Assembly (NCBI GenBank): GCA_041396045.1
Contig: JAWKZI010000010.1
Location: 1 to 64,000, forward strand
DNA: 64,000 bases
Reading direction: 5' to 3'
DNA from: SHZI01 sp041396045
GTDB taxonomy: Bacteria > Pseudomonadota > Gammaproteobacteria > Steroidobacterales > GCA-2729495
Within the stretch, counting starts at the first letter, position 1, and the number at the start of each line of letters is the position of its first letter. A program made the position numbers and the translations under genes. This document shows, piece by piece, positions 34,169 to 42,989 of this stretch. The notes under the pieces were generated by a model, which worked only from the letters and a program-made list of their open reading frames with translations, had not been told where the DNA came from and made no database searches.

Positions 34169-35176
34169 ATGAAAATCGACATTATCCTTAACGAGTTTGC
34201 TTCGCCAGCCGAGGCCGTTGAGCTCGGCCTGATGGCTGAGCGCTATGGCGCCCGCGGCGTGTGGTCCGCCAACTATGCATGGTCGCGCGATCCTTTTCTC
34301 ACGCTATCCCTGCTGGCCGGGCAATCAAGCCGGATCCGGCTTGGACCGATGGCGATCAGTCCGGCCGAGCTGCATCCGCTCAAAATGGCCAATCTGCTGT
34401 TTTCATTGAATGAGCTGAGCGGTGGTCGCGCGATGATCATGGTGGGCGGCGGCGGCGCCGTGATGAGCGCCATCGGCAAGAAGCGGGAGCGCATGATCCG
34501 CGGTGCTCGCGAGTGCCTGGAGATTCTCAAGGGCGCGTCACCCGACAAGCTCATGAACTACAGCGGTGAGATCTACAAGGTCTACGGCTACAAACCTGCC
34601 TGGCACACCGACAAGCCCCCCCTGGTCTACTTCGGCTCAAACCACCCGCAAAGCCGCAAACTGTCTGCGGAACTTGCCGATGGCCTGATTACCAGCGATT
34701 TTGTGCCCTCTTTGCTCAGGGATTTTATTGCCAGCGCACGTAACGAGGTGTTAACGGCTGGCCGCTCACCCGACACCTTCAGATTCAGCAATTTCTGGGC
34801 CTGGCACATCAAGAAGGATGCCGCCGCTTCAATGCGCGAGGCGCGTCGGGAGCTGATGCTGCGCGGCTGGCTGGGCGATCAGTATTTTGCGCCATTCCTG
34901 GACCCGGACGAACTGAAACTGATGCGGGCCCACGAAAAAGACTTTCTGAATGCCTTTCTGCGTCGGACAGACGTGATCGAGAACGTGCCGGCCCCGCTGG
35001 TCGAGAAGATGATCAGCAATATTTCCTTTGCTGGCGGGCTGGATCAGATTGAGCCAGCGGTCGAAACCCTGAAGGCCTTCGCTGCAGCAGGCCTGACGGA
35101 AATTGCACTGCGCGTGCACGATGACCCGGCAGATGCGATCAAACTGATTGGTGAACGGGTGATTCCCGCCCTGTAA
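34169..35176 (+). CDS. LLM-class flavin-dependent oxidoreductase
   Basis: A 335-residue luciferase-like (TIM-barrel) oxidoreductase that uses reduced FMN or F420. Family blocks: ELGLMAERYGARGVWSANYA at the N-terminus, RIRLGPMAISPAELHPLKMA, and a Gly-rich MIMVGGGGAVM. The C-terminal helix ends GERVIPAL. Substrate and cofactor choice are unknown. The last 38 bp overlap the end of the convergent TPR gene. Start ATG at 34169 is preceded only by a weak site. Confidence 0.88.
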   Translation: MKIDIILNEFASPAEAVELGLMAERYGARGVWSANYAWSRDPFLTLSLLAGQSSRIRLGPMAISPAELHPLKMANLLFSLNELSGGRAMIMVGGGGAVMSAIGKKRERMIRGARECLEILKGASPDKLMNYSGEIYKVYGYKPAWHTDKPPLVYFGSNHPQSRKLSAELADGLITSDFVPSLLRDFIASARNEVLTAGRSPDTFRFSNFWAWHIKKDAAASMREARRELMLRGWLGDQYFAPFLDPDELKLMRAHEKDFLNAFLRRTDVIENVPAPLVEKMISNISFAGGLDQIEPAVETLKAFAAAGLTEIALRVHDDPADAIKLIGERVIPAL

Positions 35177-36713
35177 CAGCGGGCACTCGCACCGGCACAA
35201 CGTCAAAGGCAATGCTGATCCGCTGCCCGGCTCCGGTAAAGGGCAGCGTTCGATGATGGAAATACGACGGAAAGATCACCACGCGACCCTCGATGGCCGC
35301 GATCTGCCGCCGGTCCGGCTGCCGCTGATTGCCGAAACGGGTGGGCAACTCGCCGAACTCCAGCGCGCCGGCCTCCCCCGTTGTGATGCCGTCCGGTATC
35401 TGCACGTAGTAAACACCACTTAGCCACGCCAACGGATGGATATGCGGAAGCTGACAACCGCCAGGCTCCAGCACGGTGCCCCATATTCGCAACGTCCAGT
35501 GGCCGGATGCCCAGGCCATTGCCGGATGATCCTGCAAGCCCCGCTCACGCCAACGAGCGATAACGGTGCGTAACTCAATGTTGAGCTGCTCCTGAAGGCG
35601 CGCAAGCAGCGGCTCCTGGTCCGTGTTGAACTCGCCGGTCTGTGCGCCGCCCCGGGTGGACTTGCTGATCGGACTTTCCAGCAATGATGGATCAGCCAGC
35701 AGCAATGCTGTGAGCTCCGCATTGAAGCTGTCGATGCTGAGGTTGTCTGGCGCGCCAAGTTCGCGAATTGCTACAAGTTCCTGCAGATCCAGCAATGCGC
35801 GCGCTTCATCTTCCCGTCCTGCATCGCGCAGTACAACAGCCCGTGCGGCCAGCACCAGGCGCTCCCCTGGATAATGCTGCAGAAACTCATCGCTGGTTGC
35901 CAGCGCATCGCTGTAGCGACCTTCGGCAGACAGCAGCAGCGCGAGGTCGGCTGCGGCACGGGCATTGTCGGGATTCACCTGGACGGCGGCTTGCAGCGCG
36001 AGCAGCGCCTGGTCTGCGGTCTGCATTTCCCGGAATGCCAGGGCCAGATTGATCAATGCCATCTCATCCAGGCCGGCAGCCGTTGGCGATTCCAGAGCTG
36101 CTTCAAGTACTGGCACAGCTTCGGCGTAGCGTTCGAGGCTACACAGGATCGCGCCGCGTGTGGCCAGCACTGCCGGATGGTCCGGGCTGCGAATCAGTGC
36201 CTCGTCACATTCCTGAAGTGCGTCATCGCCGCGACCTGCCTCAACCAGCGAATGCGCCAGATTGCAGCGCACTTCCAGATCGTCGGGATCCAGCGCAATG
36301 ACCTGACGGTAAACCGCAATAGCTGCCAGCACATGTCCCCGGTGCTGCAACAACGCACCCAGATTGGCCAGCGCTTTGCGTGACTCCGGATTCCGCTCCA
36401 CTGCTTCCCGAAATGCCGCCTCCGCCAGTTGCAGATAACCGGCAGCGAGGTAGCTAAGGCCAAGTTCAGCACAGGGTTCGGGGTCGCTGTCCGCGGCAGC
36501 CACGGCCTTGCGCAACAACCGCAGCGATGCCGCCAGATCGCCGCTGTCACGCGCCAGAACGCCCCGCAATCGCAAGGCCTGTGGCTGGAGCGGCTCGGCC
36601 CTGAGTACCTGCGCATAAAGCGCATCGGCCTCACGCTCCCGCCCGGCGCGATGCAGGGCCATCGCCTGCCGCAAAGCTGCCTCGGGCGTACTCAGTTTTC
36701 GCGCAGCCACTTT
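35139..36713 (-). CDS. TPR protein with C-terminal 2OG-Fe(II) oxygenase-like domain
   Basis: Residues 1-330 are a row of about nine tetratricopeptide repeats (AEAAFREAVERNPESRKALA, LRVNPDNARAAADLA-type units). The last 200 residues resemble the putative 2OG-Fe(II) oxygenase family (TIGR02466-like): HIHPLAWLSGVYYVQIP supplies the first metal His pair, and VIFPSYFHHRTLPFTGAGQRISIAFD the distal His and the Arg that binds 2-oxoglutarate. A protein hydroxylase is the usual guess. The start is unclear: GTG at 36713 overlaps the upstream gene by 22 bp, while ATG at 36662 would cut the first helix. The tail overlaps the LLM gene antisense. Confidence 0.8.
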   Translation of the reverse strand, partial: KVAARKLSTPEAALRQAMALHRAGREREADALYAQVLRAEPLQPQALRLRGVLARDSGDLAASLRLLRKAVAAADSDPEPCAELGLSYLAAGYLQLAEAAFREAVERNPESRKALANLGALLQHRGHVLAAIAVYRQVIALDPDDLEVRCNLAHSLVEAGRGDDALQECDEALIRSPDHPAVLATRGAILCSLERYAEAVPVLEAALESPTAAGLDEMALINLALAFREMQTADQALLALQAAVQVNPDNARAAADLALLLSAEGRYSDALATSDEFLQHYPGERLVLAARAVVLRDAGREDEARALLDLQELVAIRELGAPDNLSIDSFNAELTALLLADPSLLESPISKSTRGGAQTGEFNTDQEPLLARLQEQLNIELRTVIARWRERGLQDHPAMAWASGHWTLRIWGTVLEPGGCQLPHIHPLAWLSGVYYVQIPDGITTGEAGALEFGELPTRFGNQRQPDRRQIAAIEGRVVIFPSYFHHRTLPFTGAGQRISIAFDVVPVRVPAVTGRESPVHQSV

Positions 36714-37210
36714 TGCTTGGCGCCGAATCCCAGCTTCCACAACCAGGTTTCGGTATACAGGATGCGATCCGGCGTTACTTTGAGAACCTGGCGCTCGAAA
36801 GGTTTGCTGGTGTCCATGGCCAGATCGCTCATCCACTCATGCCATCGGAAGATCTTCATGCCGTGGTTCCAGCCCGACGCATGTGGCTCAATGATCGTGG
36901 CACGACCAAATATCTGTGCGCCGCGGGCACTGTGCCAGCCGTGGTACGCACCGTGCACCGCAACCGAGATGTGGGGATCGCGCTGCAATGACTTGAGCTT
37001 CGGCGTACCGGGATCAGGCAACATGTACAGATCCAGACCATCGGCATAGAACTCGATCGGACTGGCTATGGGCTGGCCCTTGCTGTTGACGGTTGCCATG
37101 ACACACATGTTGTTCGAACCCAGAAGTTGCTGAATCCGGTCTTCCAGCTGGTCGCGCGGCAAGTCGGTGGTGGGCCAGGGTGGCTCGACCCAGCGATACG
37201 CAGTACTCAT
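36692..37210 (-). CDS. Pyridoxamine 5'-phosphate oxidase-fold protein
   Basis: A 172-residue split-barrel flavin-binding protein of the general PNPOx family. NMCVMATVNSKGQPIASPIEF starts the barrel and ISVAVHGAYHGWHSARGAQI forms the flavin-contact region. Could be an F420- or FMN-dependent reductase or a haem-handling protein; not the true PdxH, whose substrate motifs are missing. Followed with overlap by the TPR gene. Confidence 0.82.
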   Translation of the reverse strand: MSTAYRWVEPPWPTTDLPRDQLEDRIQQLLGSNNMCVMATVNSKGQPIASPIEFYADGLDLYMLPDPGTPKLKSLQRDPHISVAVHGAYHGWHSARGAQIFGRATIIEPHASGWNHGMKIFRWHEWMSDLAMDTSKPFERQVLKVTPDRILYTETWLWKLGFGAKQKWLREN

Positions 37211-37283
37211 TTGATCACCTTCATGGAGATTCTCCAGTAGAGTGGATTGACAGTTCCGACCGCTATTCTAGGGAGAAACCGCG

Positions 37284-37829
37284 ATGCCGTACCGACCGAT
37301 TCCGTATACCCGCGGCTATGGACTGTGCAAGGCATCAATAACAATGATGCTGGGGATTGTGATCGGTACCACGATGGCCGGCACGGCAGCCGGTGAAACA
37401 GCTGATGCCGTCGTCCAAAGTCCGGGACCCGGAAATTCCGGCCTCAGCCGCCTGAATATCGTCCTGGACGGTACTCGCCTGTTGATCACCCTGGTTGGCC
37501 CGGCCCGGGACTTCAGCGGACTGGAACACCCGCCGGACGTGATGAAAAGTGGTGCGACCTTGTTTCTTATGCCATCGGATGCCTGGTGCAGACCCGTATC
37601 GGCTGCAGTGTCTACCGCTACTGAAGATGGATCACCAGTCGCCGCATTGCAAGCGACCTGGCAGTTTCAATGCAGTGAACCCGCGGCGCTGAACTGGATC
37701 GAGGCACATCTGTTGGCAGTTTTTCCAGACACGCAAAAACTGGCAACCAGCGTGACCACTCCCGATGGCACCAAATCCGTGGTGCTGACGCCGGGCACAC
37801 CGCGCATCCTTCTGCCGCGCCCGAAGTAG
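37284..37829 (+). CDS. DUF2796-like secreted protein
   Basis: A 181-residue exported protein. A signal helix (ASITMMLGIVIGTTMAGTAAG) precedes a domain with LNIVLDGTRLLITLVGPARD and FSGLEHPP, the start pattern of DUF2796 (ZrgA-like zinc-linked proteins). The His-rich insert typical of zinc-binding members is absent; two Cys (WCRP, QCSEP) are present and may form a disulfide. Role uncertain; metal handling is a family-level guess. Single gene, divergent from the PNPOx gene. Confidence 0.65.
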   Translation: MPYRPIPYTRGYGLCKASITMMLGIVIGTTMAGTAAGETADAVVQSPGPGNSGLSRLNIVLDGTRLLITLVGPARDFSGLEHPPDVMKSGATLFLMPSDAWCRPVSAAVSTATEDGSPVAALQATWQFQCSEPAALNWIEAHLLAVFPDTQKLATSVTTPDGTKSVVLTPGTPRILLPRPK

Positions 37830-37835
37830 CCGCAC

Positions 37836-38777
37836 CTACAGGTGGGCCAGGTTGGCGAGCTCGCGACGCCGTTCGGCGTAGGCGACGTCTTCGACCCACA
37901 GGCGTTGCGCGCGGCGTTCTAGCCATGGGCGCACCCAACGGGCGAAGCGCACGGCGTGCCGGAACTGCGGCCGGTCGGAGGTTGCCAGCGTGGCTTCAAT
38001 CACCGCACAGCGCAGGGCATCGATGGGTGTCGCATGAGTCTCCACAACCGATCCGGTACCGTCACCGGCCACGATGGTCATGACGATGGTACGTGGGTCC
38101 GGGCAGTGAAAGCGCGCATCAACTTCCACTGCCAATCGGCCGACCACAGCGAAAGACACGCGCACGGTGATCTCGTCGTCCAGACGCTCGACGACACGCA
38201 GACTGCGAAAGGTGTGCGGGTGATAGTGCGTGCCGTGCCAGGGATCCAGACGATTTGCCAGCAGATCCTCCGGCCGACACCGTGCTTCCAGGCGCACAAC
38301 GGCATCTATATAACGCCCTGGTCGCGCAGGCAGCACAGGTGCTTCGGCGGGTGCTTCGCCTGCATCGTCAATGCGCACCCAGACCAGTACGCCATCGTCG
38401 TACACCGGCAACGGTCGCCAGCTGCCGCGCGGCTTGTCGTCCAGTTCCATGCCATGCCATGGGCAGATCAGACGACCATGACGTACACACCCCCCGGCCA
38501 GGGATGCGCCCATGTGTGGACAGGCATCCGGTGCTGCCAGCAGGCCATTGCTACCCTGCCAAAACACGAGTACGTGGCCGTTCACCACATAACGACGGGG
38601 TTTCGCCGAAAAGCGGCGACGGTCATCCACCACAAACCAGCCACCACCACTGCGTTCAAGCGCAGTATTGAGTGCACCCTCTATCCAGCGCGGCTCAGCC
38701 TGCTGCCAGTCCGGCAATGACGAAACCACCGGCAATGGCGGCAGACGTCGTCCGAAAAGTATCAATCCATCACTCAT
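37836..38777 (-). CDS. Rieske iron-sulfur protein paired with the FAD desaturase
   Basis: A 313-residue protein with an N-terminal Rieske domain (CPHMGASLAGG and CPWHGMEL bind the 2Fe-2S cluster; about residues 75-150) and a C-terminal domain of oxygenase-like character, with DPWHGTHYHPHTFRSL offering several His near the expected mononuclear iron site. The ATG at 38777 overlaps the stop of the FAD-protein gene (ATGA), so the two are made together. Such a Rieske/FAD pair suggests an oxidation of a hydrophobic ring or polyene. Sequence does not show whether it hydroxylates or only transfers electrons. Confidence 0.8.
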   Translation of the reverse strand: MSDGLILFGRRLPPLPVVSSLPDWQQAEPRWIEGALNTALERSGGGWFVVDDRRRFSAKPRRYVVNGHVLVFWQGSNGLLAAPDACPHMGASLAGGCVRHGRLICPWHGMELDDKPRGSWRPLPVYDDGVLVWVRIDDAGEAPAEAPVLPARPGRYIDAVVRLEARCRPEDLLANRLDPWHGTHYHPHTFRSLRVVERLDDEITVRVSFAVVGRLAVEVDARFHCPDPRTIVMTIVAGDGTGSVVETHATPIDALRCAVIEATLATSDRPQFRHAVRFARWVRPWLERRAQRLWVEDVAYAERRRELANLAHL

Positions 38778-40321
38778 GACAATGCCGATCTGCCGCGTAC
38801 CAGTGGTCCCTGCGTAGCCACTGACCACAACGGCTCTGGCCATACATCCAGTTCATTGAGCAAGGTATTCGCGGCCAGAATGCCGGCTGACACAGCGCGT
38901 TCCATCAGCGCTGTTGGAAAAGACAACTTCACAAAATCCCCGGCAATACACAATCCGGCATACGGCGTGGGCACTTCCGGTCGCAGCGCATGGCTACCCG
39001 GTGCAAAAGCCGGACAGTCCTGGCGCAGCAGAAAGCGGTCTTCGATGATCGATGCGGCTGACGTTTCGGGGTACAACTCATGCAGGCCAGCCAGCAAACG
39101 TTTCTTGAGTTCAGTCCCGGCGGTGCCAGCCGCCAAAGCGTAGGCATGTAATTCCACAACGGAACCACCAGTCCGGGTGGCCCAGGCTCGACTTTCGTCT
39201 TCCAGGTTCTCGTAAATGGATATGTTGTCCAGGGGTCCTACGCCAGCAGTGCCAGCGAAGCCGGCTCGCCCGGCCGCAGCAGGTCGATCCAGCCAGAGCC
39301 GCCAGACTGCAAAGGCATTGGTGACCCGCAGTGAATCGATCCGCTGCCGCCACTGTGCATCGTCAATGCCCTGCGATGCACCGACGATGCCCTTGAGACC
39401 GTCAACATCGGTCGCCAGCACGACAAAATCCGCAGCCAGCGTTTCGCTGTCAGTTTCAACCACCCACCGCGCCGCATCGGGCCCGTCAGCTTGCCGAACG
39501 ATAGCGCGCGCTTCGCATCCTGTGCGCAACTCCACGCCCAGCCGCGTCAGCATATCGGCCAGCGGGCTGAAGATACCGGTTGAGAACGGCGTGTTTGCCA
39601 CGTCAAAGACCAGACCATCGTGATTGGCAGTGAAGTAGAAGTGCAGCATCTGCAGAAGTTCGGCAGCCGACATGTCTGCCTGCGGGTTAAAGCAGGAATG
39701 TGCGAATACATGCAGAAGGCGCTGACGTGCCAGTGGCGGAAAGTTGAGTGAATCCAGATACGCACCGGCCGTCACCTGATCGAACTCGGCGTAGGTCCGC
39801 GGCCGATCGAAGCGCAGCATGGCGAGAGCGGCTGGGACGTTCACCTTCATCAGATCGCGAATGCCCAGTGTTTCGGTACGCCAGGTCAGCTTGGCGACAT
39901 TGAAGATCGGCGCGTGGGTCAGTCCGGCAAAGGACTCATTCCCGGTCGGCGTCAGGATCGGGTAATCGGTGGTTGGCTTCAGAAAGCCCAGCGACGGGTC
40001 AATGCGCCGCAAGAGTTGCCGCAGGTTGTAGTACTGGCGAAAGAAGGCGTGAAAACCGCGCTCCATCTCGAAAGCAGTCCCGTCACGCAATCGATCGGAC
40101 CAGGCGCCGGCGCGCCCCCCGAGAAATGTCGATCGTTCCAGCACGGAAACCCGCACGCCGCGTTCTGCCAGCACCAAAGCGGCCGCCAGCCCCGCCAGCC
40201 CGCCACCAATCACTACCGCCGTCGTCGGTGCCCCGGCCGCAGGCAATTGGCCGCGCAATGCAGGCAGCAGGACGGGTCGGGCATGGCGCGACGGAGCAGA
40301 TAACGGCGTCGGCAACGGCAT
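38774..40321 (-). CDS. FAD-dependent desaturase, carotenoid arene-ring synthase-like
   Basis: A 515-residue flavoprotein of the phytoene-desaturase/CrtU type. FAD site VVIGGGLAGLAAALVLAERG; then FLGGRAGAW. GFHAFFRQYYNLRQLLRRID is a block I associate with carotenoid phi/chi-ring (isorenieratene-type) synthases, and the C-terminus has LCIAGDFVKLSFPTALMERA, the flavin-closing motif of desaturases. The ATG at 40321 sits 5 bp after the YdcZ gene stop. No phytoene synthase, cyclase or other carotenoid gene is in the window, so the substrate could also be another isoprenoid or sterol-like ring. Coupled to the Rieske gene. Confidence 0.8.
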   Translation of the reverse strand: MPLPTPLSAPSRHARPVLLPALRGQLPAAGAPTTAVVIGGGLAGLAAALVLAERGVRVSVLERSTFLGGRAGAWSDRLRDGTAFEMERGFHAFFRQYYNLRQLLRRIDPSLGFLKPTTDYPILTPTGNESFAGLTHAPIFNVAKLTWRTETLGIRDLMKVNVPAALAMLRFDRPRTYAEFDQVTAGAYLDSLNFPPLARQRLLHVFAHSCFNPQADMSAAELLQMLHFYFTANHDGLVFDVANTPFSTGIFSPLADMLTRLGVELRTGCEARAIVRQADGPDAARWVVETDSETLAADFVVLATDVDGLKGIVGASQGIDDAQWRQRIDSLRVTNAFAVWRLWLDRPAAAGRAGFAGTAGVGPLDNISIYENLEDESRAWATRTGGSVVELHAYALAAGTAGTELKKRLLAGLHELYPETSAASIIEDRFLLRQDCPAFAPGSHALRPEVPTPYAGLCIAGDFVKLSFPTALMERAVSAGILAANTLLNELDVWPEPLWSVATQGPLVRGRSALS

Positions 40322-40326
40322 CGGCG

Positions 40327-40770
40327 TCAGTTCCGCACGATAAGAACGACGCCGATGATCAGCAACACAGCACCCAGCAGTCGCCAGCCACTGATGGCAT
40401 GCTCGCTGAAGCCCACCCAGCCAAAATGATCGAGCACCAGTGACGCCAGAAGCTGGCCACCCACGATCAGGGACAGCAAGGTTGCCGAGCCCAGACGTGG
40501 GCCCAACAGCGCAGCAACCGCAACATACGCAGCACCGAGGAGTCCGCCGGTCCACTGCACCGGAGGCACGGCCCGTATAACCCCCACCGACGGCCAGGTC
40601 ACGCGAAGCACAATGAGGTAAACCAGCAATGCTGCCGTCCCCACCAGAAAACTGGCGAGCGCAGCGAGGCCCGCGTCACCGAATTGCTCGCGCAACTGTG
40701 CGTTGAGACCAACCTGTACCGAGAGTCCGGCGCCGATCAGTATCGCCAGAAAAATGAGCGGCAAATTCAC
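40327..40770 (-). CDS. DMT superfamily transporter, YdcZ (DUF606) family
   Basis: A 147-residue membrane protein with five helices, the normal size of a YdcZ unit. Family-typical ends: FLAILIGAGLSVQVGLNAQLRE at the start and LGAVLLIIGVVLIVRN at the end. Substrate unknown; related proteins are EmrE-fold exporters that may work as pairs. The ATG overlaps the stop of the transaminase gene (40767-40770). Confidence 0.88.
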   Translation of the reverse strand: MNLPLIFLAILIGAGLSVQVGLNAQLREQFGDAGLAALASFLVGTAALLVYLIVLRVTWPSVGVIRAVPPVQWTGGLLGAAYVAVAALLGPRLGSATLLSLIVGGQLLASLVLDHFGWVGFSEHAISGWRLLGAVLLIIGVVLIVRN

Positions 40771-42107
40771 CCGTTGGGGCTCGTTGCAGTCGAAGGTGCG
40801 CCCAGAATTCCGGCCAGAATTCTGGCCAGGGTACGGTCCAGGATGTCCAGGCCCTCCTGGATCACTTCATCACTGGCAGTCAGTGCGACCAGGAAGCGCA
40901 CAACGTTTTTGTGATGCCCACACGCCAGCAACACCAGACCGTTGCGGCCCGCAGCCTGAACCAACTCGCGAGTCAGGTCAGGATCCGGTCGATCAGCCTG
41001 GCCATCCCTGACCAGTTCCATCGCCACCATCGCACCCAGGCCCCGTACATCACCGATGCAGACATGGCGTTTGGCGAGGCTCTTGAGTCGTTTCGTCAGA
41101 AGAGCGCCGATGTGAATCGCGCGTTCTGGCAACTGCTCTGCTTCCATGGCATCCAGAACCGCCAGCGCGGCCGCACAGGCAATTGGTGAGGCTGCGTAGG
41201 TACCACCAAGGCCACCCGGCGGCGGCGCATCCATGATCGTTGCCTTGCCGACCACGCCAGCGAGCGGGAAGCCGCCGGCCAGACTTTTCGCCATCGTCAT
41301 CAGATCAGGCTCCACGCCCGCATGCTCCATGGCAAACATGCGGCCCGTACGCCCGAAACCAGTCTGGATCTCATCAGCAATCAGCACGATGCCGTGCCGG
41401 TCGCAGAGTTTGCGGAGCGCCACGAGAAAGTCTGGCGGTGCGATGTAGAAGCCCCCCTCGCCTTGCACGGGCTCCACGATGATTGCCGCACAGCGTGCAG
41501 GCTCCAGATCCTCGGCAAAAATCCGTTCTATACCTGCCAGTGCATCGGCCACGCTGATGCCGTGATAGGCAATCGGGAAGGGCGCATGAAAAAGCTCGGC
41601 CGGAAAGGGTCCGAAACCGGACTTGTAGGGTGCCACTTTGCCGGTCAGGCCCATCGCCAGCATTGTTCGACCATGAAATCCGCCACCGAAACTGATCACC
41701 CCAGTACGACCGGTGTGCACACGGGCGATCTTGACGGCATTCTCCACAGCCTCGGCACCGGTTGTTACGAGCAGCGTCTTCTTCGGCGTGTTGCCCGGGG
41801 CTAACGCGTTAAGCCGCTCGGCCAGCGCAATCGCCGACTCATACGGTGTAACCATAAAGCAGGTATGGCTGAATCGTTCGAGCTGGGTCCGCACCGCGTC
41901 CCGCACGCCAGGGTGCAGATGGCCGGTATTGAGCACGGCAATACCACTGCCAAAGTCAATGTAGCGGCGCCCTTCAACGTCCCATAGTTCAGCATTCGCC
42001 GCTCGATCTATATGGATAGCAAGCTGACTCGACATGCCGCGGGCCATGGCCTGCTCGCGGCGTTGTTGCAGCTCACGGTTGCTGGTTCCGACGACTTTTC
42101 TGTTCAT
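40767..42107 (-). CDS. gabT: 4-Aminobutyrate aminotransferase-like class III transaminase
   Basis: PLP-dependent omega-transaminase, 446 residues. It converts 4-aminobutyrate and 2-oxoglutarate to succinate semialdehyde and glutamate if the name is right. Fold-type I blocks: VTTGAEAVENAVKIAR, SFGGGFHGRTMLAMGLTG, LIADEIQTGFGRTGRMFAME, and MTMAKSLAGGFPLAGVVG with the PLP-binding Lys. GGTYAASPIACAAALAVL follows as in GabT. Its 3' end encodes an extra ILAGILGAPSTATSPNG tail and overlaps the transporter gene. No succinate-semialdehyde dehydrogenase is adjacent. Confidence 0.87.
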   Translation of the reverse strand: MNRKVVGTSNRELQQRREQAMARGMSSQLAIHIDRAANAELWDVEGRRYIDFGSGIAVLNTGHLHPGVRDAVRTQLERFSHTCFMVTPYESAIALAERLNALAPGNTPKKTLLVTTGAEAVENAVKIARVHTGRTGVISFGGGFHGRTMLAMGLTGKVAPYKSGFGPFPAELFHAPFPIAYHGISVADALAGIERIFAEDLEPARCAAIIVEPVQGEGGFYIAPPDFLVALRKLCDRHGIVLIADEIQTGFGRTGRMFAMEHAGVEPDLMTMAKSLAGGFPLAGVVGKATIMDAPPPGGLGGTYAASPIACAAALAVLDAMEAEQLPERAIHIGALLTKRLKSLAKRHVCIGDVRGLGAMVAMELVRDGQADRPDPDLTRELVQAAGRNGLVLLACGHHKNVVRFLVALTASDEVIQEGLDILDRTLARILAGILGAPSTATSPNG

Positions 42108-42131
42108 TGCCCTATTGTACGGCGTTGGCGA

Positions 42132-42989
42132 CTACTTCCATGCGGCGCGGAAATCCCGGTGTACGGCCAGCGGATCTTCACGGGAATCGGCTGATCGGGC
42201 CACTTCCGCGGGCCGGTAGCCGGACTCGATGGCCAGCACCCGGACTTCCTGCCCGGCCACCGTGAAGCGGACCCGCCATTCCTTGACCTTCAACCGGTAG
42301 TCCGGCCCGTCGCGACGAATTCTGCGGTACGCATGTGGTTGGGGACCCAGGGTCAGGGTTGCGGCGATGCGCTCCCTGAGCGGCAGTCCGGTACGAGCCT
42401 CCACCCAGGCTGCCTGGGCAGCCGCGAGGTCTGCAAAAGTTACCGCCCATGCCGGAATCGGGTCGCTCGGGGTGATGCCACGCGCGCTGTCCGTAACGGT
42501 GCCGGTCGCCACCTGCTCTCGCAACCGGGCCTCGTCCTCCAGCCATCCGGTCGCGGCGTCCGGATAGGCGTCCGTGTAGGGCACATAGGGCTTGATGTCG
42601 AGTACGGGTGTGCCGTCTACGAGATCGATATCGGCAACATGCAGGGTCAAACCTTCAATGCACGTCAATCTCACTGCCGACAATCCCAGCGGATTCGGTC
42701 GATGCGGCGATCGGGTGGCAAATACCCCTTTGCGGCCGGAGACACTCCGGGGCGGCAACACCTTGGGACGCCACGCCTCGTTCAGGTGAAACCAGAACAC
42801 CACCCAGATACGTTCCCAGCCTTCCAGATCTTCCAGAGCGTGCTCGAAATGACGACCCGGATAGAGTTCGATGCGTCCCGTGGCACGGCTGGCGGCTGGC
42901 TGGCGGGCCGCCTCGGCTTTGGACTTCAGATCGCTGCGAACGATGCCGATTGGTCGCAGCTGTAGTTCATCAATTGCCACCGTGGACAT
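42132..42989 (-). CDS. trmO: tRNA (N6-threonylcarbamoyladenosine-37) N6-methyltransferase
   Basis: TrmO methylates t6A37 of tRNA-Thr with SAM. The TsaA-like beta-barrel is in the N-terminal half: LRPIGIVRSDLKSK, DLEGWERIWVVFWFH, KGVFATRSPHRPNPLGLSAV, DLVDGTPVLDIKPYVPYTDA. The C-terminal third (DYRLKVKEWRVRFTVAGQEV) is the usual extra domain of proteobacterial forms. Start at 42989 chosen because the family begins there; the longer frame adds a proline-rich stretch. It overlaps the end of the broken hydrolase gene by 20 bp. Confidence 0.92.
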   Translation of the reverse strand: MSTVAIDELQLRPIGIVRSDLKSKAEAARQPAASRATGRIELYPGRHFEHALEDLEGWERIWVVFWFHLNEAWRPKVLPPRSVSGRKGVFATRSPHRPNPLGLSAVRLTCIEGLTLHVADIDLVDGTPVLDIKPYVPYTDAYPDAATGWLEDEARLREQVATGTVTDSARGITPSDPIPAWAVTFADLAAAQAAWVEARTGLPLRERIAATLTLGPQPHAYRRIRRDGPDYRLKVKEWRVRFTVAGQEVRVLAIESGYRPAEVARSADSREDPLAVHRDFRAAWK

